Positions 1 through 5,700 of a stretch of 6,576 nt of DNA are shown piece after piece (the first letter of the stretch is position 1; every line of letters starts with the position of its first letter). The stretch spans positions 1 through 6,576 of the forward strand of contig DANX01000120.1 of the NCBI GenBank assembly GCA_002502295.1. The letters run 5' to 3'. The translations under genes and the position numbers were made by a program. Source of the DNA: Euryarchaeota archaeon UBA561. Its GTDB lineage: Archaea; Thermoplasmatota; Poseidoniia; Poseidoniales; Poseidoniaceae. Below the pieces are notes generated by a model. It was not told the origin of the DNA. It made no database searches and saw only the letters and a list, made by a program, of their open reading frames with translations.

Positions 1-411
1 GCGATGTGGATTGGTTCTGACGCCATTGGGGTGGAAGAACAAATGTCAATGCTCATCGGCACCGATCATCCAGCTGACACGTGGAAAGTAGACGATTGGA
101 TGGTCAAAGATCGTCCTGAAATCATCGTGTATGAAGACACAACGGCTCGGTCTGACCACGCTACGTTCCAGGACAACCTCGGGACCGTGACCATGGGTTT
201 TGGTGGACTGGTGGACGGCTACTGGTGTTACCATCAAACCTGCGATACCGTGGATGAAATGATTGACTGGATGGACACCACAGGGAAGGATTACGGAGAA
301 GAACAGTCCGGTACAAGCAACTTGGTTGACGCGCTTGACACCATCACATGGTGGGCGACGTATTCCTTCTTCCATCTGGATGAAAACCCAGTACGGAACG
401 CTTACCTGTAG
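1..411 (+). CDS. M28-family zinc aminopeptidase, C-terminal part (5' end outside window)
   Basis: The frame is open from base 1 and ends with TAG at 409-411, so only the last 136 codons are present; the ATG at position 4 is probably internal. Counting from that ATG, residues 50-52 are Ser-Asp-His in the context ARSDHATFQDNLG. Residues 76-82 read YHQTCDT, which matches the M28 signature Y-H-x-x-x-D-T, where the His (H77) is the last zinc ligand of the co-catalytic metal site. The other zinc ligands (His, Asp, Glu, Asp/Glu) would lie upstream of the window. M28 enzymes remove N-terminal residues from peptides and are often exported, but the end that would carry a signal peptide is missing. Cys75 and Cys80 bracket the ligand His and could form a disulfide if the protein is extracellular. 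The family call is firm; substrate and location are unknown. It converges with the M50 protease gene. Confidence 0.82.
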   Translation, partial: AMWIGSDAIGVEEQMSMLIGTDHPADTWKVDDWMVKDRPEIIVYEDTTARSDHATFQDNLGTVTMGFGGLVDGYWCYHQTCDTVDEMIDWMDTTGKDYGEEQSGTSNLVDALDTITWWATYSFFHLDENPVRNAYL

Positions 412-420
412 TGTTGTTAA

Positions 421-438
421 GCTTGAATGGATTCAAGC
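421..438. terminator. small hairpin between convergent genes, possible bidirectional terminator
   Basis: A perfect 7-bp inverted repeat, GCTTGAA / TTCAAGC, with a 4-nt TGGA loop lies in the 56-bp gap between the peptidase stop and the M50 stop. Being symmetric, it would fold in transcripts from either side. Neither side has a proper T-run directly after the stem, so the terminator role is inferred from position only. Confidence 0.3.
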
Positions 439-467
439 ATCGTGCAACTCGATGTCCCGCTTTCACC

Positions 468-1433
468 TCAGCGAATCATTGACGAAAGAGGTGAAGCCAC
501 AGCGTCCAGAACGGTAAAAGGGGACCAAACACCCACAGCCCAGGTGAACATAGGGATAGCGAATATCAACAATACGGCAAAAAAGGCTCGTTCGCTCCAA
601 TCCTTGACCTTTAGACCGTCCAATGGGCCGAAGGGGAGCATGTTAAACAGCCCGAGAAACAAATTTGCAGCAAGCCAGTAATATCCAGCATCGGCGAGCA
701 TGGCCTTCCAATTCAATGCACCATCCGTGAGATAGATTCGGCCGAAGACTTCTCCAATGCTGGTGGCAAGGTGCTCATGGGCGCCTGTCAAGCCAAGGAT
801 AAGACCCCAAAGCGGAATGCCAACGAGAAAGAGGCTGAGGTTGGTTAACGGCCCTGCAACGGCGATGTGTCCATTCTGCCGCCTCGTGACGAGTCCAGCA
901 ACCATCACCGCCCCAGGAGCCATGAACACAATTCCTAGAAAGAAGGCAATCCCAACACCAAACTGCAGGCCCTGCGGATCGGCCCTGAATTCAGCCCAAC
1001 ATCCGTTTTTCTTGGCCACCAACTTATGTCCAATTTCATGAAGAAGGAACGCTGGGCCAATGGCGATGAACATGACGGGCATGGCGAGAAGAATTTTGAC
1101 AACCCATGTTGAGAAGGTAAGTTCCCTGATGCCCCAAACACCATTTGCAGCCATCAATCCCAGGGCGAGGGTGAACGCCCCCATGGCAAGACGAAGGTTT
1201 TGTTTTTCGATGTCGCTAAAGTGCCATAGCCGTCCCGTGTGGTGTTTTGGTTTCTCCCAATTTTGCTGGCCAAGAAATTGCAGGATAGCTCCTGATATTG
1301 AGGAAGATGTCTCAAAATGATGTGTACCATCGGCACCGATTCGTTGATGGACGCGATGAATGCGCGGTGCTGAGCGTTGATTCCGAAAAGGGTCATCATC
1401 GAGGATATCCGCTCGTGAATCCCTTCTTCCCAT
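468..1433 (-). CDS. Site-2 protease, peptidase family M50 (intramembrane zinc metalloprotease)
   Basis: This 321-residue membrane protein carries both M50 hallmarks. HEIGH at residues 132-136 supplies two zinc-binding His and the catalytic Glu133. The second motif, NMLPFGPLDG at 264-273, supplies the third ligand Asp272. Between them, AGPLTN (193-198) is the common M50 loop. Hydrophobic segments lie at about 84-100, 110-131, 160-182, 196-215, 250-266 and 283-302. The family cuts membrane-bound substrates within the bilayer, for example anti-sigma factors in bacteria; in archaea the substrates are mostly unknown. The start is ATG at 1433, preceded by AGGGAAAG, with an in-frame TAG further upstream. 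This gives a hydrophilic N-terminal region of about 70 residues before the archaeal-style WHFSDIEK entry to TM1, and the region has no recognised domain. A later start cannot be excluded. It is divergent from the HTH-like gene, so the two may share a control region. The protease call is strong and the substrate is unknown. Confidence 0.9.
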   Translation of the reverse strand: MGRRDSRADILDDDPFRNQRSAPRIHRVHQRIGADGTHHFETSSSISGAILQFLGQQNWEKPKHHTGRLWHFSDIEKQNLRLAMGAFTLALGLMAANGVWGIRELTFSTWVVKILLAMPVMFIAIGPAFLLHEIGHKLVAKKNGCWAEFRADPQGLQFGVGIAFFLGIVFMAPGAVMVAGLVTRRQNGHIAVAGPLTNLSLFLVGIPLWGLILGLTGAHEHLATSIGEVFGRIYLTDGALNWKAMLADAGYYWLAANLFLGLFNMLPFGPLDGLKVKDWSERAFFAVLLIFAIPMFTWAVGVWSPFTVLDAVASPLSSMIR

Positions 1434-1460
1434 GGCTTTCCCTTGTTCTCGGTATGATTT

Positions 1461-1490
1461 GAAGCCTCGCGTACGAGGTTTCTTTTTCTA
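1461..1490 (+). terminator. dyad with T-rich tract in the divergent spacer (terminator-like or operator)
   Basis: GAAGCCTCG (1461-1469) and CGAGGTTTC (1474-1482) pair over 9 bp with one G-T wobble around a CGTA loop. The plus-strand continuation is TTTTTCTA. Read on the plus strand this has the shape of an intrinsic terminator, yet it lies between two divergently transcribed genes where no plus-strand gene needs ending. Alternatives are a dyad operator serving both genes, or a leader element of the gene starting at 1541. The structure is visible directly; the function is a guess. Confidence 0.35.
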
Positions 1491-1525
1491 GAGACGATAG
1501 GGTTTGGTAAAGGGATGGAATCCAA

Positions 1526-1534
1526 GAGGGGTGA
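1526..1534 (+). promoter_or_regulatory. ribosome binding site deciding a TTG start
   Basis: GAGGGGTGA resembles the archaeal anti-SD complement GGAGGTGA and lies 6 nt before TTG at 1541. Its last three bases are also the in-frame stop that bars any earlier start, so this site supports the unusual start codon. Confidence 0.5.
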
Positions 1535-1540
1535 TTTGGT

Positions 1541-2053
1541 TTGGAAAACGACCCACCACATCCCACGAATGACATCCTGTTCCTTTTCGAATCGGGTTTT
1601 ACGGCGGCTCAAATTTCAACCCTCAAAGGTATCTCGGAGGAATCGGTCCAAACCATCCTGGACCAGAGAATCGCCTCCACCCGCCAGACAAAACAACAAA
1701 ACGTCATTCACGACATTGGAAACAAGAACCCTTGGAAGGATGGGGTTCCTGACCGGGAGGTTGTACGAGAAGTTGTTCAGTCCGTTGCGCCCATTGAAGT
1801 GGATTTGGATTCCTATGGTGCTCGAACCGTTCCATCGCGACCGATTAAGCCAACAGATCGCAGTGATCGAGTCGGTGAAGACACGGTTCTCATGGACCGT
1901 GTTCACGCAGCAGCCGAGCAGGATGGTTTGGAGGAAGACGCAGCGAAAATCTTTGAGGACATTGAATTCAAGCAGCGACAATCAAAACGTAAAGAACTCA
2001 AATCTGCTTTGGACGATGTGAAGGAACTCGTTGATGATGATTTGGAATTCTGA
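1541..2053 (+). CDS. acidic protein with HTH-like N-terminus, function unknown
   Basis: This is a 170-residue protein with no family that I recognise. Residues 12-45 (DILFLFESGFTAAQISTLKG followed by ISEESVQTIL) have the pattern of a helix-turn-helix of the resolvase/sigma-4 kind: a Gly turn, A-x-x-I, then a second helix after I-S-E-E-S-V. The middle (about 50-115) is polar and probably flexible. The C-terminal part (about 115-168) is highly charged and helical and could be a coiled coil. It has no membrane segment and no signal peptide. The start is TTG: a stop (TGA 1532-1534) lies just upstream in frame, and GAGGGGTGA at 1526-1534, close to the archaeal Shine-Dalgarno consensus, sits 6 nt before the TTG. 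Another reading frame over the same stretch is Arg/Lys/Ser-rich and was judged a shadow. A DNA-binding or regulatory role is inferred from the HTH-like segment alone. The gene ends directly against AlaX. Confidence 0.7.
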   Translation: MENDPPHPTNDILFLFESGFTAAQISTLKGISEESVQTILDQRIASTRQTKQQNVIHDIGNKNPWKDGVPDREVVREVVQSVAPIEVDLDSYGARTVPSRPIKPTDRSDRVGEDTVLMDRVHAAAEQDGLEEDAAKIFEDIEFKQRQSKRKELKSALDDVKELVDDDLEF

Positions 2054-2056
2054 TCA
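2051..2056. other. abutting convergent stop codons in one palindrome (TGATCA)
   Basis: The plus-strand HTH-like gene ends with TGA at 2051-2053 and the minus-strand AlaX gene ends with TGA at 2056-2054, so the palindrome TGATCA contains both stops with no base between the coding regions. Neither gene can terminate transcription before entering the other, so their mRNAs must overlap at their 3' ends. Confidence 0.9.
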
Positions 2057-2815
2057 GAGAACCGTGTTGGAAGATGATCGTGGTGCGTTGGATTGTTTCA
2101 AATCATACGTGATGCGTTGTGTGCCTTTTCCTTTTGATTTCTTGCCGAGGAGATTGATGTGTCCCAACTCAGTGGTGTTGCTGACATGTGTTCCAGCACA
2201 AGGGCACATATCGATGCCGTCGCCAATCATCACAATACGAAGTTCCCTTACGCTTGCCGGAAGGAGATCCATGTTCGTTCGATCAGGGGGCATGATGGCG
2301 TTAATTTCTTCCCGAGTCATGGTGGAATCTGACACGTCAAGCCCAGCGTCAATTTGATAATTAACAGCATGAACGAGTTCATGAAGCATGGTTTCATCAA
2401 AAGAAATGGGGTTAAAATCGATCCGTGAACGGTCCGCATGCAACTGATTTCCAACCGTTCGAACGCCGTCAAACAACTCGTAAGCAATTCCACTGACAAG
2501 ATGTTGAGCGGTGTGCATGCGCATGCGTTGATAACGCGTGTCCCAATCGATGGTACCTCGGACCTCATCCCCGACATTGAGTTGGTGGTCCTTACCAACC
2601 GTATGTGAAACATCGCCTCGGCCGCGAACCTCAGACACTTCCAAAGGGCCATTCGGTCCCAAAAGCACACCTGTGTCCCAATGTTGCCCTCCACCCAATG
2701 GATAGAAGAGCGTCCGATCCAGAACCACTTTGTCATCGGTGATGTCCGTAATGATGGCGTCAAATTGACGGCAATATCCTGCCTCAATGCTCTCAAGGTA
2801 GAGCTTCTCTGTCAT
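2054..2815 (-). CDS. alaX: AlaX-type alanyl-tRNA editing hydrolase (free-standing)
   Basis: This 253-residue cytoplasmic protein is related to the editing domain of alanyl-tRNA synthetase. Such proteins hydrolyse mischarged Ser-tRNA(Ala), and some also Gly-tRNA(Ala), so Ser is not inserted at Ala codons. The zinc site is complete: HTAQH at 101-105 gives two His, and CAGTH at 206-210 gives Cys206 and His210. An N-terminal half with FYPLGGGQHWDTG (37-49), the glycine-rich motif of the AlaX-M/long type, is present, so it is more than a minimal AlaX-S. There is no aminoacylation domain. The last 25 or so residues form a Lys/Ser/Asn-rich tail of no known role. ATG at 2815 is the start. No clear Shine-Dalgarno precedes it, and an A/T-rich GATAAT lies about 30 nt upstream, which would fit a leaderless transcript. 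The gene is 75 bp downstream of the zinc-ribbon gene and could be read with it or alone. Confidence 0.92.
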   Translation of the reverse strand: MTEKLYLESIEAGYCRQFDAIITDITDDKVVLDRTLFYPLGGGQHWDTGVLLGPNGPLEVSEVRGRGDVSHTVGKDHQLNVGDEVRGTIDWDTRYQRMRMHTAQHLVSGIAYELFDGVRTVGNQLHADRSRIDFNPISFDETMLHELVHAVNYQIDAGLDVSDSTMTREEINAIMPPDRTNMDLLPASVRELRIVMIGDGIDMCPCAGTHVSNTTELGHINLLGKKSKGKGTQRITYDLKQSNAPRSSSNTVL

Positions 2816-2844
2816 GATGTAGGCACGAACGATTTGTTCAAGAG

Positions 2845-2850
2845 ATTATC
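2845..2850 (-). promoter_or_regulatory. weak TATA-like element upstream of alaX
   Basis: GATAAT on the minus strand lies about 30-35 nt before the ATG at 2815. This is the distance expected of a TATA box if the mRNA begins at or near the start codon, and no ribosome binding site is visible. The match is poor in information and offered tentatively. Confidence 0.2.
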
Positions 2851-2890
2851 CGTGCACCGCAGATCTCTGTGTGGGTTCTAATGTCAAGTT

Positions 2891-3283
2891 TCAACCTCCA
2901 CCACCGCCTCCATCGCCTCCGTGATCAGAAGAATTTCTCCAGTCGCTTCCAATGAGTTCGTTTATCTCCAACACACGAGGTGCAATAACACAATACAGAA
3001 TGATGATGACGACCCCCACCAATTTCAGCGGACCTGGGGCAATGGCTGTGAGAAGGACAAGAATCCCCCCGAACAGTACTGCCAGTTTTGCAATGAACGA
3101 GGCGACGATTTTGTTAGAAGGAGAAAGGTCCTTCCATAGTGGACCTCCTTTTTTGTACTCATCGTAGCCGAATTGTACATCACTCCCGCAATGCGGACAT
3201 TCAAAATCTCCAAATGAGTCGAACGCTAAGGTTTGACTGCAAGAAGGACAATCATACTCAACCACAAACTTGAGGGTATTCAT
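2891..3283 (-). CDS. zinc-ribbon membrane protein with poly-Gly tail, function unknown
   Basis: This 130-residue protein has three parts. Residues 10-35 hold two CxxC knuckles (CPSC at 12-15 and CPHC at 29-32) spaced as in a small rubredoxin-like zinc ribbon. After a polar linker, two hydrophobic segments (about 59-81 and 87-103) should span the membrane as a hairpin, leaving both ends on the same side. The C-terminus ends HGGDGGGGGG, an unusual glycine run. Such small ribbon-plus-TM proteins are frequent in archaea and have no assigned role; a metal-binding, redox-sensing or scaffold role could be proposed but none is shown. ATG at 3283 is the only good start, 56 bp after the desaturase stop, so co-transcription with it is possible. 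Compositional evidence for a real gene (paired CxxC, two clear TMs) is good. Confidence 0.75.
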   Translation of the reverse strand: MNTLKFVVEYDCPSCSQTLAFDSFGDFECPHCGSDVQFGYDEYKKGGPLWKDLSPSNKIVASFIAKLAVLFGGILVLLTAIAPGPLKLVGVVIIILYCVIAPRVLEINELIGSDWRNSSDHGGDGGGGGG

Positions 3284-3339
3284 GATGTGTATAAACGTAG
3301 TCTAACAAGGATGTAAAGGCTTATCCAGCAAAGGGATGC

Positions 3340-4428
3340 TTATACGGATGGTTTCGCTTGACTCATGGCGAGTTGTCGCTTCAGTTCACGGAACGTGATC
3401 ATTTTACCATTCACCTCATCCCACAAGCGAAGTTGAATGGTTTTGAGGCTACTGAAGAGTTTCAGTTCTGGTGCTTGCTGGAAAAACGGATGAGAATAAT
3501 GGCAGCGTTCCAGGTTGTAGTTTGGAATTTGTGGGTTCAAATGATGGATGTGATGGAACCCAATGTTTCCGGAAAACCACTGAAGAACTTTTGGCAGGTT
3601 GTAAAAACTGCTTCCCTCCATGGCCGCAGCGGTGTAATTCCACTCTTTTCCAGCAGCCCAGTACGTGTCCTCGAATTGGTGCTGAACATAGAATAGCCAG
3701 AGGCCGAAACCGGATGCAACGGCCATCATTGTCCCCTGGATGAGAAGCCAGGGGAGGAATCCGAAAATCATGCTCATACCGACGCACCAGCCGACCAATG
3801 TGACGTTCATCACGTAAACAGATCGCTTTTCTCTTGCCTTTGATTTTGAATTCGTAACACGCTGCAGGACAATGAAAAGAACGAGCGGTGCAAAGATGAA
3901 AAGGATGAATGGATTACGAATAAAGCGGTAGCTGAACTTCATCCATCGTGAGGATGAAACGTATTCTTCGACGGTGAGGGTCCAAATATCCCCGATGCCG
4001 CGACGATCGAGATCCCCGTTCGTTGCGTGATGTCGGGCATGCTCCCAACTCCATTGCCGGTATGGAGTGAACGTGAGCATTCCCGTGATGAACCCCACAG
4101 CAGTGTTCGCTTTTTTGGACTTAAAAAATGAGCCATGACCGCAGTCATGGAAGATGATGAACGCCCGAACAAGGAAAAGACCACCAAGCATGGCTAGCGG
4201 GACACACAAAAGAAGGGAAATGTCTTTGATGAAATAAAGTGCAACCCATATAGCGAAAATCGGGACAAGAGTGTTGACCAACTGCCAAATCGCTCTGCCG
4301 AGATGTGGGGTTTGGAATTCGGCGACGAGTTTTTTCCACTCTCTTGGAGCAAGAGAGTACAACTCTGCGGGGCTCGCCGCTTTGTTTTGTGGATTTTTAC
4401 GCGAATTTGCGGTTGTATTTTGCCCCAT
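3340..4428 (-). CDS. membrane fatty acid desaturase, three His boxes (acyl-lipid Δ12/ω-6-like)
   Basis: This membrane di-iron oxygenase inserts a double bond into an acyl chain using O2 and two electrons. Counting from the GTG at 4440 it is 366 residues. The iron-binding boxes are HDCGH (98-102), HARHH (134-138) and HHIHH (296-300), with the extra conserved His of YVQHQFED at 254. The W-x-x-x-H-A-R-H-H-A-T context is typical of Δ12/ω-6 acyl-lipid desaturases of bacteria and plastids. Hydrophobic segments lie at about 50-70, 75-97, 115-126, 177-193, 210-230 and 235-252, and the length is normal. Three starts are close together: GTG 4440, ATG 4434 and ATG 4428. I chose 4428 because GGTGAT, a good archaeal ribosome site, lies 4 nt before it; the first 20 or so residues are polar either way. 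It needs an electron donor; the ferredoxin gene lies upstream on the same strand. The true substrate (fatty acyl chain or other lipid) is not determined. Confidence 0.92.
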   Translation of the reverse strand: MGQNTTANSRKNPQNKAASPAELYSLAPREWKKLVAEFQTPHLGRAIWQLVNTLVPIFAIWVALYFIKDISLLLCVPLAMLGGLFLVRAFIIFHDCGHGSFFKSKKANTAVGFITGMLTFTPYRQWSWEHARHHATNGDLDRRGIGDIWTLTVEEYVSSSRWMKFSYRFIRNPFILFIFAPLVLFIVLQRVTNSKSKAREKRSVYVMNVTLVGWCVGMSMIFGFLPWLLIQGTMMAVASGFGLWLFYVQHQFEDTYWAAGKEWNYTAAAMEGSSFYNLPKVLQWFSGNIGFHHIHHLNPQIPNYNLERCHYSHPFFQQAPELKLFSSLKTIQLRLWDEVNGKMITFRELKRQLAMSQAKPSV

Positions 4429-4432
4429 ATTC

Positions 4433-4438
4433 ATCACC
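4433..4438 (-). promoter_or_regulatory. ribosome binding site favouring the ATG at 4428
   Basis: GGTGAT, complementary to the 3' end of archaeal 16S rRNA, precedes ATG 4428 by 4 nt. It overlaps the two alternative in-frame starts (GTG 4440, ATG 4434), which have no ribosome site of their own. Confidence 0.4.
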
Positions 4439-4483
4439 ACGCCATGGCGTTCTCAGTTCCCCCAAGGCGTATTCCCTAAGAAA

Positions 4484-4500
4484 GTGGTGTTTGTAACCAC
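4484..4500 (-). terminator. weak hairpin plus T-rich tract between flavoprotein-like and desaturase genes
   Basis: On the minus strand GTGGT-TACAAAC-ACCAC is followed by TTTCTTA. The stem is only 5 bp and an alternative 5-bp pairing shifted by 2-3 nt exists. It might attenuate read-through into the desaturase, or be chance. Confidence 0.2.
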
Positions 4501-4515
4501 ACCAAATATCCCAAT

Positions 4516-5232
4516 TCAAATGGAGTCTTGTAAAAATTCACGAACTCGTGCTACAACGCTATCAAAGGAGAGTTCAGATACATCAGGAGAAAGGACAGCA
4601 GAACATTGTTCGATGAAACCGTGAGGAGGTTTCCATTCGGGCTTGTTCATCCACCAAAGTTCGGTCATTCCATCACCGCGTTGAATCTGTAAATCAGCTG
4701 GAGAAGAATCAATCACGTCCTTCGACAGCACCGTCCCTCCAAACCATGATACGCCCGTAAGAGCTTGGAACTCTTCAGGTGCGTGTGGTTGAGTGAAATG
4801 TTTTTTACCACCTTCACCAATGGTCGACAATTTAGAAAAATTAATGATGCGATCAACCACAAGTTCCATTGGTTTAGCACGTTCTGAAGAGCTTAACTGC
4901 AAGTGAATTTTCTTATCTTGGAAGGTGGATGAAAGAATTCGTGTTCGAGTGAGAAATTGGACACCTTCTCGAGCGACGTTGGCAGCAAGATGTTTCAAAA
5001 CCCAATCCCATCGGCATCCCCATCCGTTGGGATTTGCATGAAGAGCGAGAAAATCAAGTTGTGATTTTGAAAAGTAAGCACGAACTGTATCGAGGTCCAT
5101 GATCCGGCCTGGATGCACTGCTGGTAAACCAATCTCAGCATCGATTTCAATGACGTAAACGGTGTGTTGGTGTGAGTAGTGTTCAGCGACAAGAAGTGAC
5201 TCAATGGTTCCACCAATGAGAGCGATGTTCAT
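4516..5232 (-). CDS. short Rossmann-fold (FAD/NAD-binding) protein, geranylgeranyl-reductase-like N-terminus
   Basis: From ATG 5232 this is 238 residues. The start MNIALIGGTIES is a β-strand and glycine loop of a dinucleotide-binding fold, but degenerate: GGTIES where GxGxxG/A is usual. The second strand ends in an acidic residue (YVIE, Glu29), as expected for binding the ADP ribose. The following EIGLPAVHPGRI (about 33-44) resembles the EIG-x-P segment after β2 in geranylgeranyl reductases and related flavoproteins, with the usual Cys replaced by His-Pro. The C-terminal half is Trp-rich and not recognised, and the protein is much shorter than the roughly 400 residues of GGR-family enzymes. 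An alternative GTG start at 5241 would overlap the ferredoxin stop in a GTGA quartet; ATG 5232 is preferred because it starts directly at the β-strand. Tight linkage to a ferredoxin suggests an electron-transfer partner. Whether FAD is bound and what is reduced are unknown. Confidence 0.65.
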   Translation of the reverse strand: MNIALIGGTIESLLVAEHYSHQHTVYVIEIDAEIGLPAVHPGRIMDLDTVRAYFSKSQLDFLALHANPNGWGCRWDWVLKHLAANVAREGVQFLTRTRILSSTFQDKKIHLQLSSSERAKPMELVVDRIINFSKLSTIGEGGKKHFTQPHAPEEFQALTGVSWFGGTVLSKDVIDSSPADLQIQRGDGMTELWWMNKPEWKPPHGFIEQCSAVLSPDVSELSFDSVVARVREFLQDSI

Positions 5233-5237
5233 GGTAT

Positions 5238-5438
5238 TCACTGCTCGGGGACGATGTCAAGAGCAAAAACAGGACATGACGGTACACAAAGACGACAGTG
5301 GGTGCAATTTTTTTCGTCAACGTAAATCATCCGATTGCTCAATGTTAGGACTTGCACTGGACACAATGCAACGCAAGCTCCGCAACCAAAACACCGATCC
5401 TCGTCGACGTAGAATTCATGAGATTGAATTCGGGCCAT
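5238..5438 (-). CDS. ferredoxin with two [4Fe-4S] clusters
   Basis: This 66-residue soluble protein (from ATG 5438) has two complete cluster motifs. CFGCGACVALCP gives Cys16, 19, 22 and 26, and CTHCRLCVPSCP gives Cys45, 48, 51 and 55, each CxxCxxCxxxCP as in bacterial-type 2[4Fe-4S] ferredoxins. Such proteins carry low-potential electrons between oxidoreductases in the cytoplasm. A GTG two codons upstream (5444) is an alternative start; ATG is chosen by codon preference, and no strong ribosome site is visible for either. The stop TGA (5240-5238) overlaps or immediately precedes the flavoprotein-like gene, which implies translational coupling and a shared function. In some archaea, such as Methanosarcina, a ferredoxin gene next to geranylgeranyl reductase supplies its electrons; here this is an analogy. 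The desaturase downstream is another possible client. Confidence 0.88.
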   Translation of the reverse strand: MARIQSHEFYVDEDRCFGCGACVALCPVQVLTLSNRMIYVDEKNCTHCRLCVPSCPVFALDIVPEQ

Positions 5439-5440
5439 AA

Positions 5441-5700
5441 CCACTCGAGGAAATCTTCATTCAAGGTATCTTCGCTTTGGTGAAGAAACAAGAACACTAT
5501 TTTTTAACGGTAAAACGCTGTCTGTCTGAAGACCCCCTCGTTTCCATTGGAACTGTGTATCGTTTCTTCCGTTGGATTGAAGAAATCGATGATGTATGTT
5601 GAATTGAAGAAAACCCGTTGAGTATGGTCGCGAGAAGCATATCAACATTGGGAAACTGATTCATTGAATTTCTATCCATATCCCATCGAATACTCTTCCA
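5441..5700 (+). pseudogene. probable gene remnant, coding-like frame with two in-frame TGA stops
   Basis: No intact gene lies between the ferredoxin start and the RNase gene. One plus-strand frame, open from 5441, reads like protein: KKQEHYFLTVKRCLSEDPLV, then SIGTVYRFFRWIEEIDDVC and TGA at 5600-5602. The same frame resumes with IEENPLSMVARSISTLGN and TGA at 5657-5659, then FIEFLSISHRILFQW, before running under the next gene. Codon choice and residue mix look coding. YRFFRWIEEIDD faintly resembles the first Asp-rich helix (Y-x-F-x-R-x-x-D-D-x-x-D) of squalene/phytoene-synthase-like prenyl transferases, but that is a weak likeness over a short stretch. Both stops would need one base change from TGG or CGA. 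No ATG and no ribosome site begins the frame; GTG at 5480 could start a 40-residue peptide. Chance cannot be excluded. Confidence 0.35.
5498..5507 (-). promoter_or_regulatory. A/T-rich TATA-like element upstream of the ferredoxin operon
   Basis: The minus strand reads TTAAAAAATA here, about 60 nt before the ferredoxin start. It would place transcription start some 35 nt upstream of the ATG. It is the most A/T-rich block in this spacer and the likeliest promoter of the minus-strand cluster, but it overlaps the decayed plus-strand frame and is unproven. Confidence 0.3.

Noticed and set aside
46..375. 109-codon minus-strand frame opposite the M28 peptidase
   Set aside because: The plus strand carries clear M28 motifs; the antisense frame shows no domain and is a shadow.
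1154..1612. 152-codon minus-strand frame over the M50 N-terminus and spacer
   Set aside because: It overlaps the M50 gene in another frame, lacks any recognisable domain and its tail is an out-of-frame reading of a gene with clear motifs.
1515..2021. 168-codon plus-strand frame overlapping the HTH-like gene
   Set aside because: Composition is Arg/Lys/Ser/Thr-rich with no motif and no ribosome site, while the frame from 1541 has acidic composition, HTH pattern and a Shine-Dalgarno.
3290..3295. Perfect TATAAA on the plus strand as a promoter
   Set aside because: No plus-strand gene follows, and on the minus strand the motif lies only 7-12 nt from the ATG at 3283, too close for a TATA box.
5600..5659. 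TGA recoding (selenocysteine or Trp) as an explanation of the broken frame
   Set aside because: TGA is the ordinary stop of several genes in this window, no SECIS-like element was noticed, and the frame has no start codon. Decay or chance is simpler.
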